This document shows positions 1 to 9,702 of a DNA stretch of 64,000 nucleotides, piece by piece. The notes under the pieces were generated by a model that saw only the letters and a program-made list of their open reading frames with translations, ran no database searches and was not told the origin of the DNA. The stretch spans positions 35,960 through 99,959 of the forward strand of contig NZ_JARICI010000018.1 of NCBI RefSeq assembly GCF_029257255.1, in the 5' to 3' direction. How positions within the stretch are numbered: position 1 is the stretch's first letter; each line of letters starts with the position of its first letter. The translations under genes were made by a program, and so were the position numbers. The stretch comes from Sporosarcina sp. (GTDB lineage Bacteria > Bacillota > Bacilli > Bacillales_A > Planococcaceae).

Positions 1-1416
1 CTCATCAAAGATCCGCTCGAAGCACAGGGCTTGAAATGGCTGCTGACTTCTCAGTGGAATGATATTACAGTCGAAGTCAGGGATCATCCCGAAGCACTTC
101 GAACATTTCAGGATGCCTATTTGTACATTATCGATATGGATTTTATTATGAAAGAAGAGGTTGAGCTGCCTTCGCATGCTGTGTGGCTTGGTATTTCCTC
201 GGAACGAACATTTCAAACTGTGTACAAGGCGCTTTCTCTTAAAGCGGAAGATGTCTTGTTTCGGCCGTTTCCCCCGGAACGTCTGATGAAACAAGTACAG
301 CAGATCCGTTTTCTTTGGCGTAATGAAAAAACAGCTTTGGCTGAGCCTTCTTCGCAGGAAAAGAATCCGATTTCTTATGAGGATCTGCTGATTCGAGAGA
401 CAATAACGGAGCGGCCGGTGGTCATGAGTCTGTTGGCGATTTCGAACCTGGAAGCGCTGGACATACTTGTGGAGAAGCTTAAAAGTTATGATTTTCCGGG
501 AATATTTCAAGTGTTCCTGTTTTCAGATCACGTGCTCGTCATTCATCAGCTGGAAGACATGCAGCCGCTAAACGAAGCGTACCGCGTGTTTTTTTCACAG
601 TGGAAGCTACAATATGAACCGTTGCTGACAATTTATCTATATGCTGCAGATGAACGATTGAGCTACCGCGAGTTCTATAAGAAGATGCGGTTGTTCCATG
701 AACGCATCTTTTATGACGGATATGATATCCTCACGCAAATTGAAGAAGACTTTCAATGGAAGGAGCTTGACCCGTTCCTGTCGCCAATTGATCAGCAAAA
801 GTGGATTGAAATGCTTGAGAAACAGCAATTGGTCAAGATTCGTGAATGGCTAGAGTACGATTTCTTGACGCTTGAGCCGCCATTTCCTAATCCTGAGATG
901 GTGCGTGTCAGACTGACAAGTATTCTTGCGCAAATCAGACGTTACATGACGGCGAACTCTTTACAGTCAAATAAACTGGAGCAGGCATACCATGCGCTGT
1001 TCTACAAAACGGTCCGTGAACCTGTCGTCTATGACATCGTTCAGTCATTCATTGCATTCAGCGGTGAATTAATCCGTACATCGAAAGATTTATCCATATC
1101 CCAAGACTTTGCTGGAAAAGTGAAGGAGCGAATGCTGATGAATTATTGGGACTCTGCCTGGAACCTGGCTGACTGTGCAGATGAAATGAAGCTTCATAAA
1201 AGTACATTGAGCCGGAAGTATGCAAAAGAAGCAGGGGAGCCTTTCAGTGAAACATTGCTTGGAATTCGTATTGAACAGGCCAAACGTTTATTGAAGGAAA
1301 CCGATTTATCCATTGCAGAAGTTGCGGAGACATCTGGTTTCTCGCATCCTGCCTATTTCAGCAAACGTTTTAAGGAAACAATACATTGTACAGCTTATGA
1401 ATATAGGCAATCGTAA
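1..1416 (+). CDS. AraC-type transcriptional regulator with receiver-like N-terminus (5' partial)
   Basis: The reading frame is open from the first base of the window, so the start lies just upstream; the first visible codons read L-I-K-D-P. The C-terminal ~100 residues are a classical double helix-turn-helix of the AraC/XylS family, with the second-helix signature IAEVAETSGFSHPAYFSKRF near the end. The N-terminal ~100 residues look like a response-regulator receiver fold (an IIDMD strand and a PFPPERL loop), as in YesN-type regulators, but I cannot confirm a phosphorylatable aspartate. The middle ~200 residues are typical linker sequence of this class. It ends 169 bp before hutU on the same strand and could regulate it, but that is inference from position only; a partner kinase may lie upstream of the window. 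Confidence 0.85.
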   Translation, partial: LIKDPLEAQGLKWLLTSQWNDITVEVRDHPEALRTFQDAYLYIIDMDFIMKEEVELPSHAVWLGISSERTFQTVYKALSLKAEDVLFRPFPPERLMKQVQQIRFLWRNEKTALAEPSSQEKNPISYEDLLIRETITERPVVMSLLAISNLEALDILVEKLKSYDFPGIFQVFLFSDHVLVIHQLEDMQPLNEAYRVFFSQWKLQYEPLLTIYLYAADERLSYREFYKKMRLFHERIFYDGYDILTQIEEDFQWKELDPFLSPIDQQKWIEMLEKQQLVKIREWLEYDFLTLEPPFPNPEMVRVRLTSILAQIRRYMTANSLQSNKLEQAYHALFYKTVREPVVYDIVQSFIAFSGELIRTSKDLSISQDFAGKVKERMLMNYWDSAWNLADCADEMKLHKSTLSRKYAKEAGEPFSETLLGIRIEQAKRLLKETDLSIAEVAETSGFSHPAYFSKRFKETIHCTAYEYRQS

Positions 1417-1469
1417 GAAAATGCACACTTGATTGATAATACAAATAAATAAGTATTGTTAAAGTATAA

Positions 1470-1484
1470 TTGAAAACGTTTTCC
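1470..1484 (+). promoter_or_regulatory. cre-like site 1 (CcpA) upstream of hutU
   Basis: The 15-mer TTGAAAACGTTTTCC matches 14 of 15 positions of the Bacillus cre consensus WTGNAANCGNWNNCW and is nearly palindromic. CcpA binding here would give carbon catabolite repression, as is known for hut in B. subtilis. Binding is inferred. Confidence 0.65.
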
Positions 1485-1530
1485 TTTAATTTCGGTAAAC
1501 AAAATATAAAATGAACAATATATTATAAAA

Positions 1531-1545
1531 ATGCAAGCGGTTTCT
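1531..1545 (+). promoter_or_regulatory. cre-like site 2 (CcpA) next to the hutU -10 region
   Basis: ATGCAAGCGGTTTCT matches every fixed position of WTGNAANCGNWNNCW. It lies just upstream of a TATACT hexamer (1552-1557) that is a good -10 candidate for hutU, so CcpA bound here would block the promoter directly. Confidence 0.6.
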
Positions 1546-1585
1546 TCATAGTATACTAAGAGTAACTTATGAGGAGGTATTTTAC

Positions 1586-3268
1586 ATGACAAGTAAATCG
1601 ACTAATATCGCAGCAGAAAAAGTAATTCAATATACAGGTACAGAGCTTCATACAAAAGGCTGGCAGCAGGAAGCAGCACTTCGTATGCTTATGAATAACT
1701 TACACCCTGACGTAGCAGAACACCCGGATAAACTAGTTGTATACGGTGGAATCGGTAAAGCGGCACGTAACTGGGAAAGTTTTGACGCGATTGTTCGTTC
1801 ATTGAAAGAATTAGAAAATGACGAGACATTGCTTGTGCAGTCAGGGAAGCCTGTTGTAGTGTTCAAAACTCATGAAAATGCACCTCGCGTATTGATCGCA
1901 AATTCAAATATCGTGCCAGCGTATGCTAATTGGGATACGTTCCATGAGCTAGATAAAAAAGGACTAATGATGTACGGCCAGATGACAGCAGGAAGCTGGA
2001 TCTACATCGGTTCTCAAGGAATCGTACAAGGTACTTATGAAACTTTCGCAGAGCTTGCAAACCAGCACTTCAACGGTTCATTAAAAGGAACAATTACCGT
2101 AACAGCAGGCCTAGGCGGAATGGGTGGCGCTCAGCCACTGTCCGTAACAATGGCTGGCGGTGTATGTATCGGAATTGATGTAGACGAGACACGTATTGAC
2201 CGTCGAATCGAGACTCGTTACACAGACGTTAAGACTGATTCATTGGACGAAGCAATCCGTATTGCAGAAGAAGCAAAAGCAGAAGGCAAAGCATTGTCTA
2301 TTGGACTTGTAGGAAATGCGGCTGATATTCTGCCTGAAATGATCGAAAAAGGATTTATTCCAGATGTATTGACTGACCAAACATCTGCACACGATCCGTT
2401 GAACGGCTACCTTCCATCTAAGATGACAATGGAAGAGGGAGCAAAACTTCGCGAATCAAATCCTGAAGAGTATGTAGCATTAGCTAAGAAATCAATGGCA
2501 CAGCACGTTTCAGCAATGGTGGAGATGATGGATAAAGGCGCAATCACATTTGACTACGGAAACAACATCCGTCAAGTAGCGAAAGACGAAGGCGTAGAGC
2601 GCGCATTCGATTTCCCTGGATTCGTTCCGGCGTACATCCGTCCACAGTTCTGTGAAGGTAAAGGACCTTTCCGCTGGGTAGCACTTTCAGGAGATCCGGA
2701 AGATATCCGCAAAACAGATGAAGTGATCCTTCGTGAATTCAGCTATAACAAGCACCTTTGCAACTGGATAGAAATGGCGCAGGAGAAAATTCAGTTCCAA
2801 GGCCTGCCTTCCCGTATTTGCTGGTTAGGTTACGGCGAGCGTGCTCGTTTCGGTAAAATCATCAATGATATGGTAGCAAGCGGCGAGCTAAGCGCACCGA
2901 TCGTTATCGGACGCGACCACTTGGATTCAGGTTCTGTTGCATCACCAAACCGTGAGACAGAATCAATGAAAGACGGATCAGACGTAGTATCTGACTGGCC
3001 AATCCTCAATGCAATGATTAATGCAGTAGGAGGAGCAACTTGGGTGTCTCTTCACCACGGTGGCGGTGTCGGCATGGGGTATTCCCAGCACGCCGGTATG
3101 GTTATTGTCGCAGACGGAACAAAAGAAGCAGAAGCACGTCTAGAGCGCGTATTGACAACGGATCCGGGAATGGGTGTTGTTCGTCACGCAGATGCAGGCT
3201 ATGATATTGCAATTCAAACAGCAAAGGAAAAAGGAATTAAAATGCCGATGTTGGAAGGTGGAAAATAA
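1586..3268 (+). CDS. hutU: Urocanate hydratase
   Basis: Second step of histidine degradation: hydrates urocanate to imidazolonepropionate with tightly bound NAD+, in the cytoplasm. The 560-aa length is normal for the family. The NAD-binding loop [12 protein letters not shown] is at about residues 173-184, and the conserved [16 protein letters not shown] block carrying the active-site cysteine region is near residue 410, followed by [18 protein letters not shown]. The ATG start has a strong GAGGAGG ribosome site 7-8 bases upstream. hutI follows with no gap, so the two are co-transcribed. Two cre-like sites precede it. No hutH, hutG or hutP is found in this window. Confidence 0.97.
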   Translation: MTSKSTNIAAEKVIQYTGTELHTKGWQQEAALRMLMNNLHPDVAEHPDKLVVYGGIGKAARNWESFDAIVRSLKELENDETLLVQSGKPVVVFKTHENAPRVLIANSNIVPAYANWDTFHELDKKGLMMYGQMTAGSWIYIGSQGIVQGTYETFAELANQHFNGSLKGTITVTAGLGGMGGAQPLSVTMAGGVCIGIDVDETRIDRRIETRYTDVKTDSLDEAIRIAEEAKAEGKALSIGLVGNAADILPEMIEKGFIPDVLTDQTSAHDPLNGYLPSKMTMEEGAKLRESNPEEYVALAKKSMAQHVSAMVEMMDKGAITFDYGNNIRQVAKDEGVERAFDFPGFVPAYIRPQFCEGKGPFRWVALSGDPEDIRKTDEVILREFSYNKHLCNWIEMAQEKIQFQGLPSRICWLGYGERARFGKIINDMVASGELSAPIVIGRDHLDSGSVASPNRETESMKDGSDVVSDWPILNAMINAVGGATWVSLHHGGGVGMGYSQHAGMVIVADGTKEAEARLERVLTTDPGMGVVRHADAGYDIAIQTAKEKGIKMPMLEGGK

Positions 3269-4522
3269 TTGAAACCTGTATGGATTAAACATGCAAAAGA
3301 ATTGGCAACAATTGCCGGATTCAATGGACCGCGTAAAGGCAAGGAAATGTCTGACTTAGCGATTATTGAGGACGGCAGTGTTTGGATGGAAAACGGGAAA
3401 ATTGCTGCGGTAGGTACAACAGCAGAACTGGAAGCACAATATGCTGATCGTGCAAATGAAGCAGAAGTAGTGGATGCGACAGGACGCCTGGTAACACCGG
3501 GCCTCGTCGATCCACACACACATGTCGTATATGGCGGAAGCCGCGAACGCGAGTTTGAAATGCGTTTGGAAGGTTCCACTTATATGGATATTATGAATGC
3601 AGGCGGTGGAATTCACGCGACGTCCCGCATGACACGCGAAGCAACGGAAGACGAATTGGTCGAGCAGGCCTCACGCCGTTTGGATTCATTTGCTAAACAC
3701 GGTGTTACAACAGTAGAAGGGAAGAGCGGCTACGGACTTGATTTGGAGACGGAGCTAAAGCAATTGCGCGCGGCGAAACGTTTGAATGAACAGCATGCAG
3801 TCGAGATTGTTCCTACATTCATGGGCGCTCACGCGGTACCGACGGATTATAAAGGTAAAGAAGATGAATTTGTTGACCTGGTTGTCAATGAAATGTTGCC
3901 GGTCGTAGCAGAAGAAAAACTGGCAATCTTCAATGATGTGTTCTGTGAATTGGATGTATTCACACCTGAACAATCTGAACGTATTTTGGAAGCAGGGAAA
4001 AAGCTTGGCTTAATCCCGAAAATCCATGCGGATGAAATTGCTTCATACGGCGGCGCTGAGCTGGCTGCTAAAGTAGGCGCAATTTCAGCAGAACATTTAT
4101 TGAAAGCATCTGAACAAGGCATTAAAGATATGGCGGAAGCCGGCGTAATTGCCTGCCTGTTGCCTGCGACTGCACTGTATTTACGTGAAGAAGCAGCGCA
4201 GGGACGTCATATGATTGATTCAGGAATGGCAGTGGCAATTTCTACTGACTGCAACCCGGGTTCTTCTCCGACAACTTCTATGCCGCTTGTCATGAACTTG
4301 GCTTGCATTTCGATGCGCATGACGCCTGCAGAAGCGTTAGTTGCCGCAACGATCAACGCAGCCAGCGCGATTAAAGTAGAAGACCGCGCAGGTTCATTGG
4401 AAGTTGGAAAGCAAGGAGATGTCGTGATGTGGGACATTGGAAGCTATCAGGAATTGCAGTACCTATTCGGTGTCAATCATGTAGATAAGGTTTGGAAAGA
4501 AGGCCGCAAAATCGTCGGTTGA
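3269..4522 (+). CDS. hutI: Imidazolonepropionase
   Basis: Third step of histidine degradation: a metal-dependent amidohydrolase that opens imidazolone-5-propionate to N-formimino-L-glutamate. The 417-aa length is typical. The HxH metal motif is in GLVDPHTHVVYGGSRE (about residues 77-92), later ligands are in the HADE region, and STDCNPGS near residue 325 is the conserved aspartate loop. The TTG start directly abuts the hutU stop and has GGAAGGTGGAA upstream as ribosome site, showing translational coupling. A hairpin terminator follows. Confidence 0.97.
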   Translation: MKPVWIKHAKELATIAGFNGPRKGKEMSDLAIIEDGSVWMENGKIAAVGTTAELEAQYADRANEAEVVDATGRLVTPGLVDPHTHVVYGGSREREFEMRLEGSTYMDIMNAGGGIHATSRMTREATEDELVEQASRRLDSFAKHGVTTVEGKSGYGLDLETELKQLRAAKRLNEQHAVEIVPTFMGAHAVPTDYKGKEDEFVDLVVNEMLPVVAEEKLAIFNDVFCELDVFTPEQSERILEAGKKLGLIPKIHADEIASYGGAELAAKVGAISAEHLLKASEQGIKDMAEAGVIACLLPATALYLREEAAQGRHMIDSGMAVAISTDCNPGSSPTTSMPLVMNLACISMRMTPAEALVAATINAASAIKVEDRAGSLEVGKQGDVVMWDIGSYQELQYLFGVNHVDKVWKEGRKIVG

Positions 4523-4534
4523 TCAATGAATAAA

Positions 4535-4568
4535 CTGTGCAAAGGCGTAAAAAAACGTCTTTGCACAG
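4535..4568 (+). terminator. Terminator after hutUI
   Basis: Fourteen-base arms CTGTGCAAAGGCGT and ACGTCTTTGCACAG pair with one G-U around an A-rich loop, followed by a short T-rich tract (TATTTTCC). The tail is weak, so some read-through into the next gene is possible. Confidence 0.7.
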
Positions 4569-4612
4569 TATTTTCCTATTTGGATCCAGACAACTAAGAG
4601 GGGTGAAGAGAA

Positions 4613-5932
4613 ATGCAACAAGTGAAAGAACATACATCGAGTAAAGTGACCCCGGGCATGTGGAAGTTTTTCGTATACAGTGCAATTGGTGCCTTTATGT
4701 TTTTCGTGCCCGTCACCATTGATGGTAAAGACTCGATTATGCTAGATCACATCGTAACTTGGTTTCAGACGAATGTAAGCGCTGTCCTGCCGTATTATGC
4801 GCTACTTATTTTATTGGCGGGTGCAGTCTATCCATTTATTTCGGGCACGTGGAAAAAATCATCAGTAGATATAGTGTTCTCCATTTTTAAAGTGCTTGGA
4901 TTAGGAGTAGGGATTCTTCTGATTTTCAATATCGGGCCAGCCTGGTTATTTGAAGCGGATATGGGGCCATTTCTCCTCGAAAAATTAGTAATTCCTGTTA
5001 GCCTGTTGGTTCCAATCGGTGCGATTTTCCTTGCACTGCTGGTCAGCTATGGGTTGCTGGAGTTTATTGGAGTGCTGATGCAGCCTGTTATGCGTCCTAT
5101 ATGGAAAACCCCGGGACGCTCGGCCGTTGATGCAGTCGCATCTTTCGTCGGTTCCTATTCACTTGGCCTTCTGATCACCAATCGTGTTTATAAAGAAGGG
5201 AAGTACACAGAGAAAGAAGCCGCAATCATTGCAACAGGCTTTTCCACTGTTTCTGCCACATTTATGGTCGTCATTGCAAAAACGCTGGATATCATGAGTA
5301 TATGGAATCTGTATTTCTGGATTGCATTAGTTGTGACGTTCATCGTAACAGGAGTAACAGTCCGTATTTGGCCGCTCGCTTCAATGAAGGACGATTATTA
5401 CGAAGGTTCTGAACCTCAGCCGGAAATGAAACCGGAAGGCAGCCGTTTTGCTGCTGCCTGGAATGAAGCGATGGAAACAGTTTCAACTGCTCCCGGTATT
5501 GTAAGAAATATAGGGATCAACGTAAAAGACGGATTGATGATGACGATGGCTATTCTGCCTTCTATTTTGTCAATCGGCTTACTTGGTTTAGTGTTGGCTG
5601 AATTTACGCCGGTATTTGACTGGATAGGCTATATTTTCTATCCATTTACATACTTGATGCAAGTGCCCGAGCCAATGCTGGTAGCAAAAGCCAGTGCTCT
5701 TGGTATTGCGGAGGTATTCTTACCAGCTTTGCTTGTTACGAAATCTGTATTGGTTTCCAAATTCATCATAGCGGTAGTTTCGGTTTCAGGTATCATATTC
5801 TTCTCTGCGCTCGTTCCTTGTATTGTCGCAACGGAGATTCCGATTTCTATTCCGAAGCTAATCATCATTTGGGTGCAACGTGTTATTTTGACAATTATTA
5901 TCGTGACCCCAATTGCTTTTTTAGTACTGTAA
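4613..5932 (+). CDS. YjiH-family membrane protein (nucleoside-recognition/Gate domain)
   Basis: A 439-aa polytopic protein with about ten hydrophobic segments. It resembles the YjiH family, whose core is the Gate domain shared with nucleoside transporters; the recognisable block is GLLEFIGVLMQPVMRPIWKTPGRSAVDAVASFVGS followed by the KEAAIIATGFSTVSATF segment (families known, substrate not). The ATG start has GAGGGGTGAAGAG upstream. It lies downstream of hutUI across a leaky-looking terminator, so a role in import of histidine or a related compound is possible but unproven. A diverged paralogue is encoded at 13599-14969 on the other strand. Confidence 0.85.
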   Translation: MQQVKEHTSSKVTPGMWKFFVYSAIGAFMFFVPVTIDGKDSIMLDHIVTWFQTNVSAVLPYYALLILLAGAVYPFISGTWKKSSVDIVFSIFKVLGLGVGILLIFNIGPAWLFEADMGPFLLEKLVIPVSLLVPIGAIFLALLVSYGLLEFIGVLMQPVMRPIWKTPGRSAVDAVASFVGSYSLGLLITNRVYKEGKYTEKEAAIIATGFSTVSATFMVVIAKTLDIMSIWNLYFWIALVVTFIVTGVTVRIWPLASMKDDYYEGSEPQPEMKPEGSRFAAAWNEAMETVSTAPGIVRNIGINVKDGLMMTMAILPSILSIGLLGLVLAEFTPVFDWIGYIFYPFTYLMQVPEPMLVAKASALGIAEVFLPALLVTKSVLVSKFIIAVVSVSGIIFFSALVPCIVATEIPISIPKLIIIWVQRVILTIIIVTPIAFLVL

Positions 5933-5936
5933 TATG

Positions 5937-5968
5937 AAAACCCTTTCATCACTTGATGAGAGGGTTTT
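5937..5968 (+). terminator. Terminator after the YjiH-like gene
   Basis: Near-perfect hairpin AAAACCCTTTCATC / GATGAGAGGGTTTT with a four-base loop and a T-run built into the right arm, four bases after the stop codon. Confidence 0.85.
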
Positions 5969-6074
5969 TAGCATTTTTACTGACAACAAGCTGCAGATCA
6001 TTGCTCTCGTTTACACAACTAAGTATAAACGAATATATGATATACTCTACCTATATTTGAAGGGTGGAGTGAAG

Positions 6075-6776
6075 ATGGCACCAAAAAACTCAGACCGTTT
6101 TATTGTAGCGTATAATCGAATAGACAAATCTTTAGCTAAAATTACTGATATGCCGAGTCATTTTTCATTTTCGAGGAAAATCGACAAAGCGAAAGTAAAG
6201 AATGTACTTATTAGAAATTATGAGGATGAACTGCATGAGTTTGGCAGTCTGCGGAATGCAATCGTACATAATCGAACCGGACTGGATTATGCAATTGCGG
6301 AGCCCCACGATACCATCGTGGAGATGATTGAAACGATTGAAGAAAAATTATCGAATCCACTGACTGTAGAAGATTTATTTAAAAGGAAAGTACATACATT
6401 ACAGTCGACAGAGTCATTGGCTGCGGGTCTGAAATTAGTAAGAGAAAAGAAGTTTAATCAGCTGCCCGTTTATCTGAAAAATGAATTTGTTGGATTGATT
6501 ACTGCAGAGGGCATAATGAACTGGCTGGCAGATCAGGAAAATGAAAACATTTCCCGGGAAATACCGACATTATTTGACATCCTTACTCATGAAAAACGTA
6601 AAAATACGTTTAGGTTTATAAAAAGTACATTATCTGTCTATGAAGCTGAAGAATATTTCAGGAAATCTATTATTTCCGGTAATCGACTGGAAGCTTTACT
6701 GATTACTGAGCAAGGTGGAAAAGATGAAAAACTGATAGGCATTGTGACGCCAATTGATTTGTTGAAGATAGATTGA
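6075..6776 (+). CDS. CBS-domain protein
   Basis: A 233-aa soluble protein. The N-terminal ~95 residues are unassigned helical sequence; the C-terminal part has a tandem CBS (Bateman) arrangement beginning at TVEDLFKRKVHTLQ and ending GIVTPIDLLKID. CBS pairs usually bind adenine nucleotides or Mg2+ and regulate partners. I place the start at ATG 6075 because AGGGTGGAG lies just upstream; a longer frame from 5934 would overlap the preceding terminator. Nineteen bases separate it from the FetA-like ATPase, so the three genes are probably one operon and this protein may sense the state of the exporter; that is inference. Confidence 0.85.
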   Translation: MAPKNSDRFIVAYNRIDKSLAKITDMPSHFSFSRKIDKAKVKNVLIRNYEDELHEFGSLRNAIVHNRTGLDYAIAEPHDTIVEMIETIEEKLSNPLTVEDLFKRKVHTLQSTESLAAGLKLVREKKFNQLPVYLKNEFVGLITAEGIMNWLADQENENISREIPTLFDILTHEKRKNTFRFIKSTLSVYEAEEYFRKSIISGNRLEALLITEQGGKDEKLIGIVTPIDLLKID

Positions 6777-6795
6777 ATGAGAAAAGGTGAACAGT

Positions 6796-7539
6796 ATGAA
6801 TACCGAATGGACAGCTTCACTTTACGAACCTGCGCTTCATTTTCAGCGCGTTTCTTTTGGAACGGCAACTACAAAAATAATTGATGAAGTGACGGGTTCT
6901 TTCCCAAAACAGCAAATTACGGTCTTGGTCGGTCCTTCCGGTGCAGGTAAAACGACATTGTTGAAGTTATGCAATGGGTTATTAAATCCCACAAGCGGAG
7001 AAATTTATTTGGAAGGTAAGCCCATTAAAGAGATGGCACCTACAGACTTGCGTCGCCGGGCGGGAATAGTTCTGCAGCAAACACCTATGATTGACGGTAG
7101 TGTGTATGATAATTTAGCGCTAACTTTGCGTCTTCAAGGAAAGGAATTAAGCCAAGAAGAAGCTTACGATATTTTGGATCAAGTAGGACTTGAACGTAAA
7201 TATTTGCAGAGTGACAGTGACAGTCTCTCTGGGGGACAGCGTCAGAAAGTGTCGATTGCCCGTACGCTGTTGAATAAATCCGAAATTTTATTGCTTGATG
7301 AAATTACTTCAGCCCTTGATCCTTCTTCATTGCATGAAGTGGAGGAATTGATTCGGAATTTACATAAAGTTTATGGGATTACGGTTGTTTGGATTACACA
7401 TAATTTAGAACAGGCAAGGCGAATGGGGCATTATGCGTGGATTATGATGGACGGAAAAGTGAAAGAGACTGGCGAAATCTCCGTTTTAGAGCATTCCGAA
7501 AAGCCTGAAGTTCAAAGCTTTTTGAGAGGAGATTATTAA
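6796..7539 (+). CDS. ABC transporter ATP-binding protein, FetA/YbbL type
   Basis: A 247-aa ATPase with Walker A GPSGAGKT (about residues 46-53), signature LSGGQRQKVSIART and Walker B ILLLDEITSALD. It pairs with the following UPF0014 permease; in E. coli the FetA-FetB pair is implicated in iron export and peroxide resistance. ATG 6796 is preferred over an in-frame GTG nine bases upstream because AAAGGTG is correctly spaced only for the ATG. Its stop codon overlaps the fetB start by one base. Substrate here is inferred from family only. Confidence 0.9.
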   Translation: MNTEWTASLYEPALHFQRVSFGTATTKIIDEVTGSFPKQQITVLVGPSGAGKTTLLKLCNGLLNPTSGEIYLEGKPIKEMAPTDLRRRAGIVLQQTPMIDGSVYDNLALTLRLQGKELSQEEAYDILDQVGLERKYLQSDSDSLSGGQRQKVSIARTLLNKSEILLLDEITSALDPSSLHEVEELIRNLHKVYGITVVWITHNLEQARRMGHYAWIMMDGKVKETGEISVLEHSEKPEVQSFLRGDY

Positions 7540-8303
7540 TGACAACTACTGCCTTATTGCTGACGCTGGTTTTTGTATTCATACCGATTATTTTGTCGAA
7601 AACACTCGGGCTGCAGCTCGAAAAAGATACGATCGTCGCTACTGTTCGCTCCACTGTTCAGTTGCTGCTTGTTGGCTTTGTCTTGAAATTTGTCTTTGAT
7701 TCAGAAAGTTATCTGTTCATCTTTTTGATGGTTGCGCTTATGATCGCAGCTGCTGTCCAAAATGCCCGCAAAAAAGGTCAGCAAATCAGGGGGATTACTT
7801 GGAAGCTGGCTGTTACGTTCATTTTTCTGGAGGTGCTGACACAGGGGATTTTGCTTGGCTTTGCTATAGTTCCTGCAACAGCACAGTACATTATTTCATT
7901 GACAGGCATGGTGATTGGAAACTCCATGGTATTGGCCATTCTGTTTCTCAACCGTTTTGTAGCGGAAGTAGAGACGCACCGTGCGGAAAGTGAACTGATC
8001 CTCTCTTTAGGAGGCACACCGAAACAAGCGATCCACCGTCAGTTGATCCGATCTATACAAGCAAGTATGATCCCGACGATAGAAAGTCAAAAAACGATTG
8101 GTCTTGTACAGCTGCCAGGTATGATGAGCGGACAGATTATCGCAGGGGCAGACCCTTTAGAAGCAGTGCAATTTCAATTGCTTGTCGTCTTTCTTTTATT
8201 GACAACAGCTGCCTTAACTAGTGTTTGTTTAGGCTTATTATCTTATCCAACACTATTCAATGAACGCATGCAGATGATTCAAAAAGAACCTGCTGACAAA
8301 TGA
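7539..8303 (+). CDS. ABC transporter permease, FetB/YbbM (UPF0014) type
   Basis: A 254-aa protein with about seven membrane segments. The family loop is recognisable in the motif GMVIGNSM and in ESELILSLGGTPKQAIHRQLIRSIQASMIPTIESQK, followed by GLVQLPGMMSGQIIAGADPLEAVQFQ. It begins in a TAATG overlap with its ATPase, which implies translational coupling. Probable membrane half of a metal (iron) exporter. Convergent to the antiporter gene with only two bases between stop codons. Confidence 0.92.
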   Translation: MTTTALLLTLVFVFIPIILSKTLGLQLEKDTIVATVRSTVQLLLVGFVLKFVFDSESYLFIFLMVALMIAAAVQNARKKGQQIRGITWKLAVTFIFLEVLTQGILLGFAIVPATAQYIISLTGMVIGNSMVLAILFLNRFVAEVETHRAESELILSLGGTPKQAIHRQLIRSIQASMIPTIESQKTIGLVQLPGMMSGQIIAGADPLEAVQFQLLVVFLLLTTAALTSVCLGLLSYPTLFNERMQMIQKEPADK

Positions 8304-8320
8304 AATCATTTGGTCAGCAG
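8290..8320. terminator. Shared hairpin between fetB-like gene and antiporter gene
   Basis: CTGCTGACAAAT pairs with ATTTGGTCAGCAG (one bulged G). It overlaps both convergent gene ends and is followed by TTTT on the plus strand, so it may serve both directions. Confidence 0.6.
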
Positions 8321-9496
8321 TTTTGAAAGCGGATAAATCCCGATGCTTTGAACGACAAGTGAAAGAAATACTACAGCGAATCCGAGCGAGACCAGCATAT
8401 TTGCTTGTTCATCTGCGCTGTCTGCTAAACTCAGAAGCAGGAAAATGGACATAGTTCCCCGTATGCCTGCCCAGGATAAGAGTGTAGCTTTTTTGAAATC
8501 CAGCAGTTTGCGGTATCCGGAGAAAATCTGCATCGTTCCCGAGATGACAGCAAATCGGATGAGCAGAGAAATGACGAATATTCCTGTTGCCAGCAGCCAA
8601 TTAGTATACGGCATCAAATAACCGGTTGCCGTCATGCCAATAACAAGAAATAAAACGGAGAGCAGCGCCGGTTCTGCCACTTCCCAAAAACCATTTAGCG
8701 AACCACGATACTCCTCTTCACGTGAAGTACGTTCCAACTCAGCAGAAAGCATGATTCCCGCAGCAACAGTCGCAAGCACTCCAGAAAACCCCAAAGCTTC
8801 CGCCAGATGAAATGCGCCATATGCAATCACAATACTCAGCAGCACTTGATTCTCTCGCTCAGCAGAAATGTGAATGGCCTTACTGATTAGCCACCCCGCT
8901 GCCAGACACGTACCAATTCCTCCAATCGAAACAGAAAAAAACTTCCCAACAAATGACCAGAAAATAAAATCCTGCTGCTCAGTAAACATCGTCAACAAGA
9001 CAGTAAACAGCACGACACTCGTCCCGTTATTGATCATGGATTCGCCATCCACGATTTCAGAAACAGAAGGATCATCCAATGATTTTTCTAAGATGGAGAC
9101 AACGGAAACAGGATCAGTCGGTGTCAAAATCGATGCGATCAATAAAGCGCCGACGAGAGAGAGGTTGATCAATGGAGAGCTGATCCAGTAGATGACCACT
9201 CCTAATATAATGGCTGTAGCAAGAAGGCCTACAGTACTTAACGTCCCGATGATCACTGCGTGTTTCTTCAGTGATTTTGCTGAATAATGATAGGCTGATA
9301 CAAATAATAATCCGGGCAGAAAAATATCATAAATGACTTCTTTTGATACGGAAATAGTAGAAAAAAAGGGGAGGAAGGACAGATCAAAACCAATTGCTGT
9401 CAAGAAAACAGGAAGCGGAAAGTTCTTCTGTTTTCGGTCAATTGTCATTGCAATATAACCTATTGAAAGTAATACCAACACTTGAATAACATCCAT
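8306..9496 (-). CDS. Na+/H+ (cation:proton) antiporter, CPA1 family
   Basis: A 396-aa protein with about 11-12 membrane segments. The CPA1 ion-binding region is visible as ASILTPTDPVSVVSILEKS followed by VDGESMINNGTSVVLF. It exchanges Na+ or K+ for protons at the membrane. The frame is open 165 bp further upstream, but I choose the ATG at 9496 because GAGAGGAG precedes it and the first transmembrane helix starts immediately (MDVIQVLVLLSIGY). The upstream extension is hydrophilic and looks protein-like; see findings. Monocistronic, convergent with fetB. Confidence 0.9.
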   Translation of the reverse strand: MDVIQVLVLLSIGYIAMTIDRKQKNFPLPVFLTAIGFDLSFLPFFSTISVSKEVIYDIFLPGLLFVSAYHYSAKSLKKHAVIIGTLSTVGLLATAIILGVVIYWISSPLINLSLVGALLIASILTPTDPVSVVSILEKSLDDPSVSEIVDGESMINNGTSVVLFTVLLTMFTEQQDFIFWSFVGKFFSVSIGGIGTCLAAGWLISKAIHISAERENQVLLSIVIAYGAFHLAEALGFSGVLATVAAGIMLSAELERTSREEEYRGSLNGFWEVAEPALLSVLFLVIGMTATGYLMPYTNWLLATGIFVISLLIRFAVISGTMQIFSGYRKLLDFKKATLLSWAGIRGTMSIFLLLSLADSADEQANMLVSLGFAVVFLSLVVQSIGIYPLSKLLTK

Positions 9497-9702
9497 CCGT
9501 ACTTCACTCCTCTCTGTATATTTCTTTAATCTCTCTAGTGTTCTCTTTCCCTGCTCATCATTGTCAAAAACAAAGTTTGCATCTTCCAGTACGTTGATTT
9601 CCGTTCCGGGCGGCCCGCGGTAAGTCACCTGGAGCACGTTTTTGTCTCTCGCTGCATGCACTCATCATCTATAGTCTTATTGAATCATAATGTGAATTCT
9701 AG

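Noticed and set aside
8306..9661. 451-aa version of the antiporter
   Set aside because: The internal ATG at 9496 has the ribosome site and starts directly at the first membrane helix; the extension is discussed as a finding.
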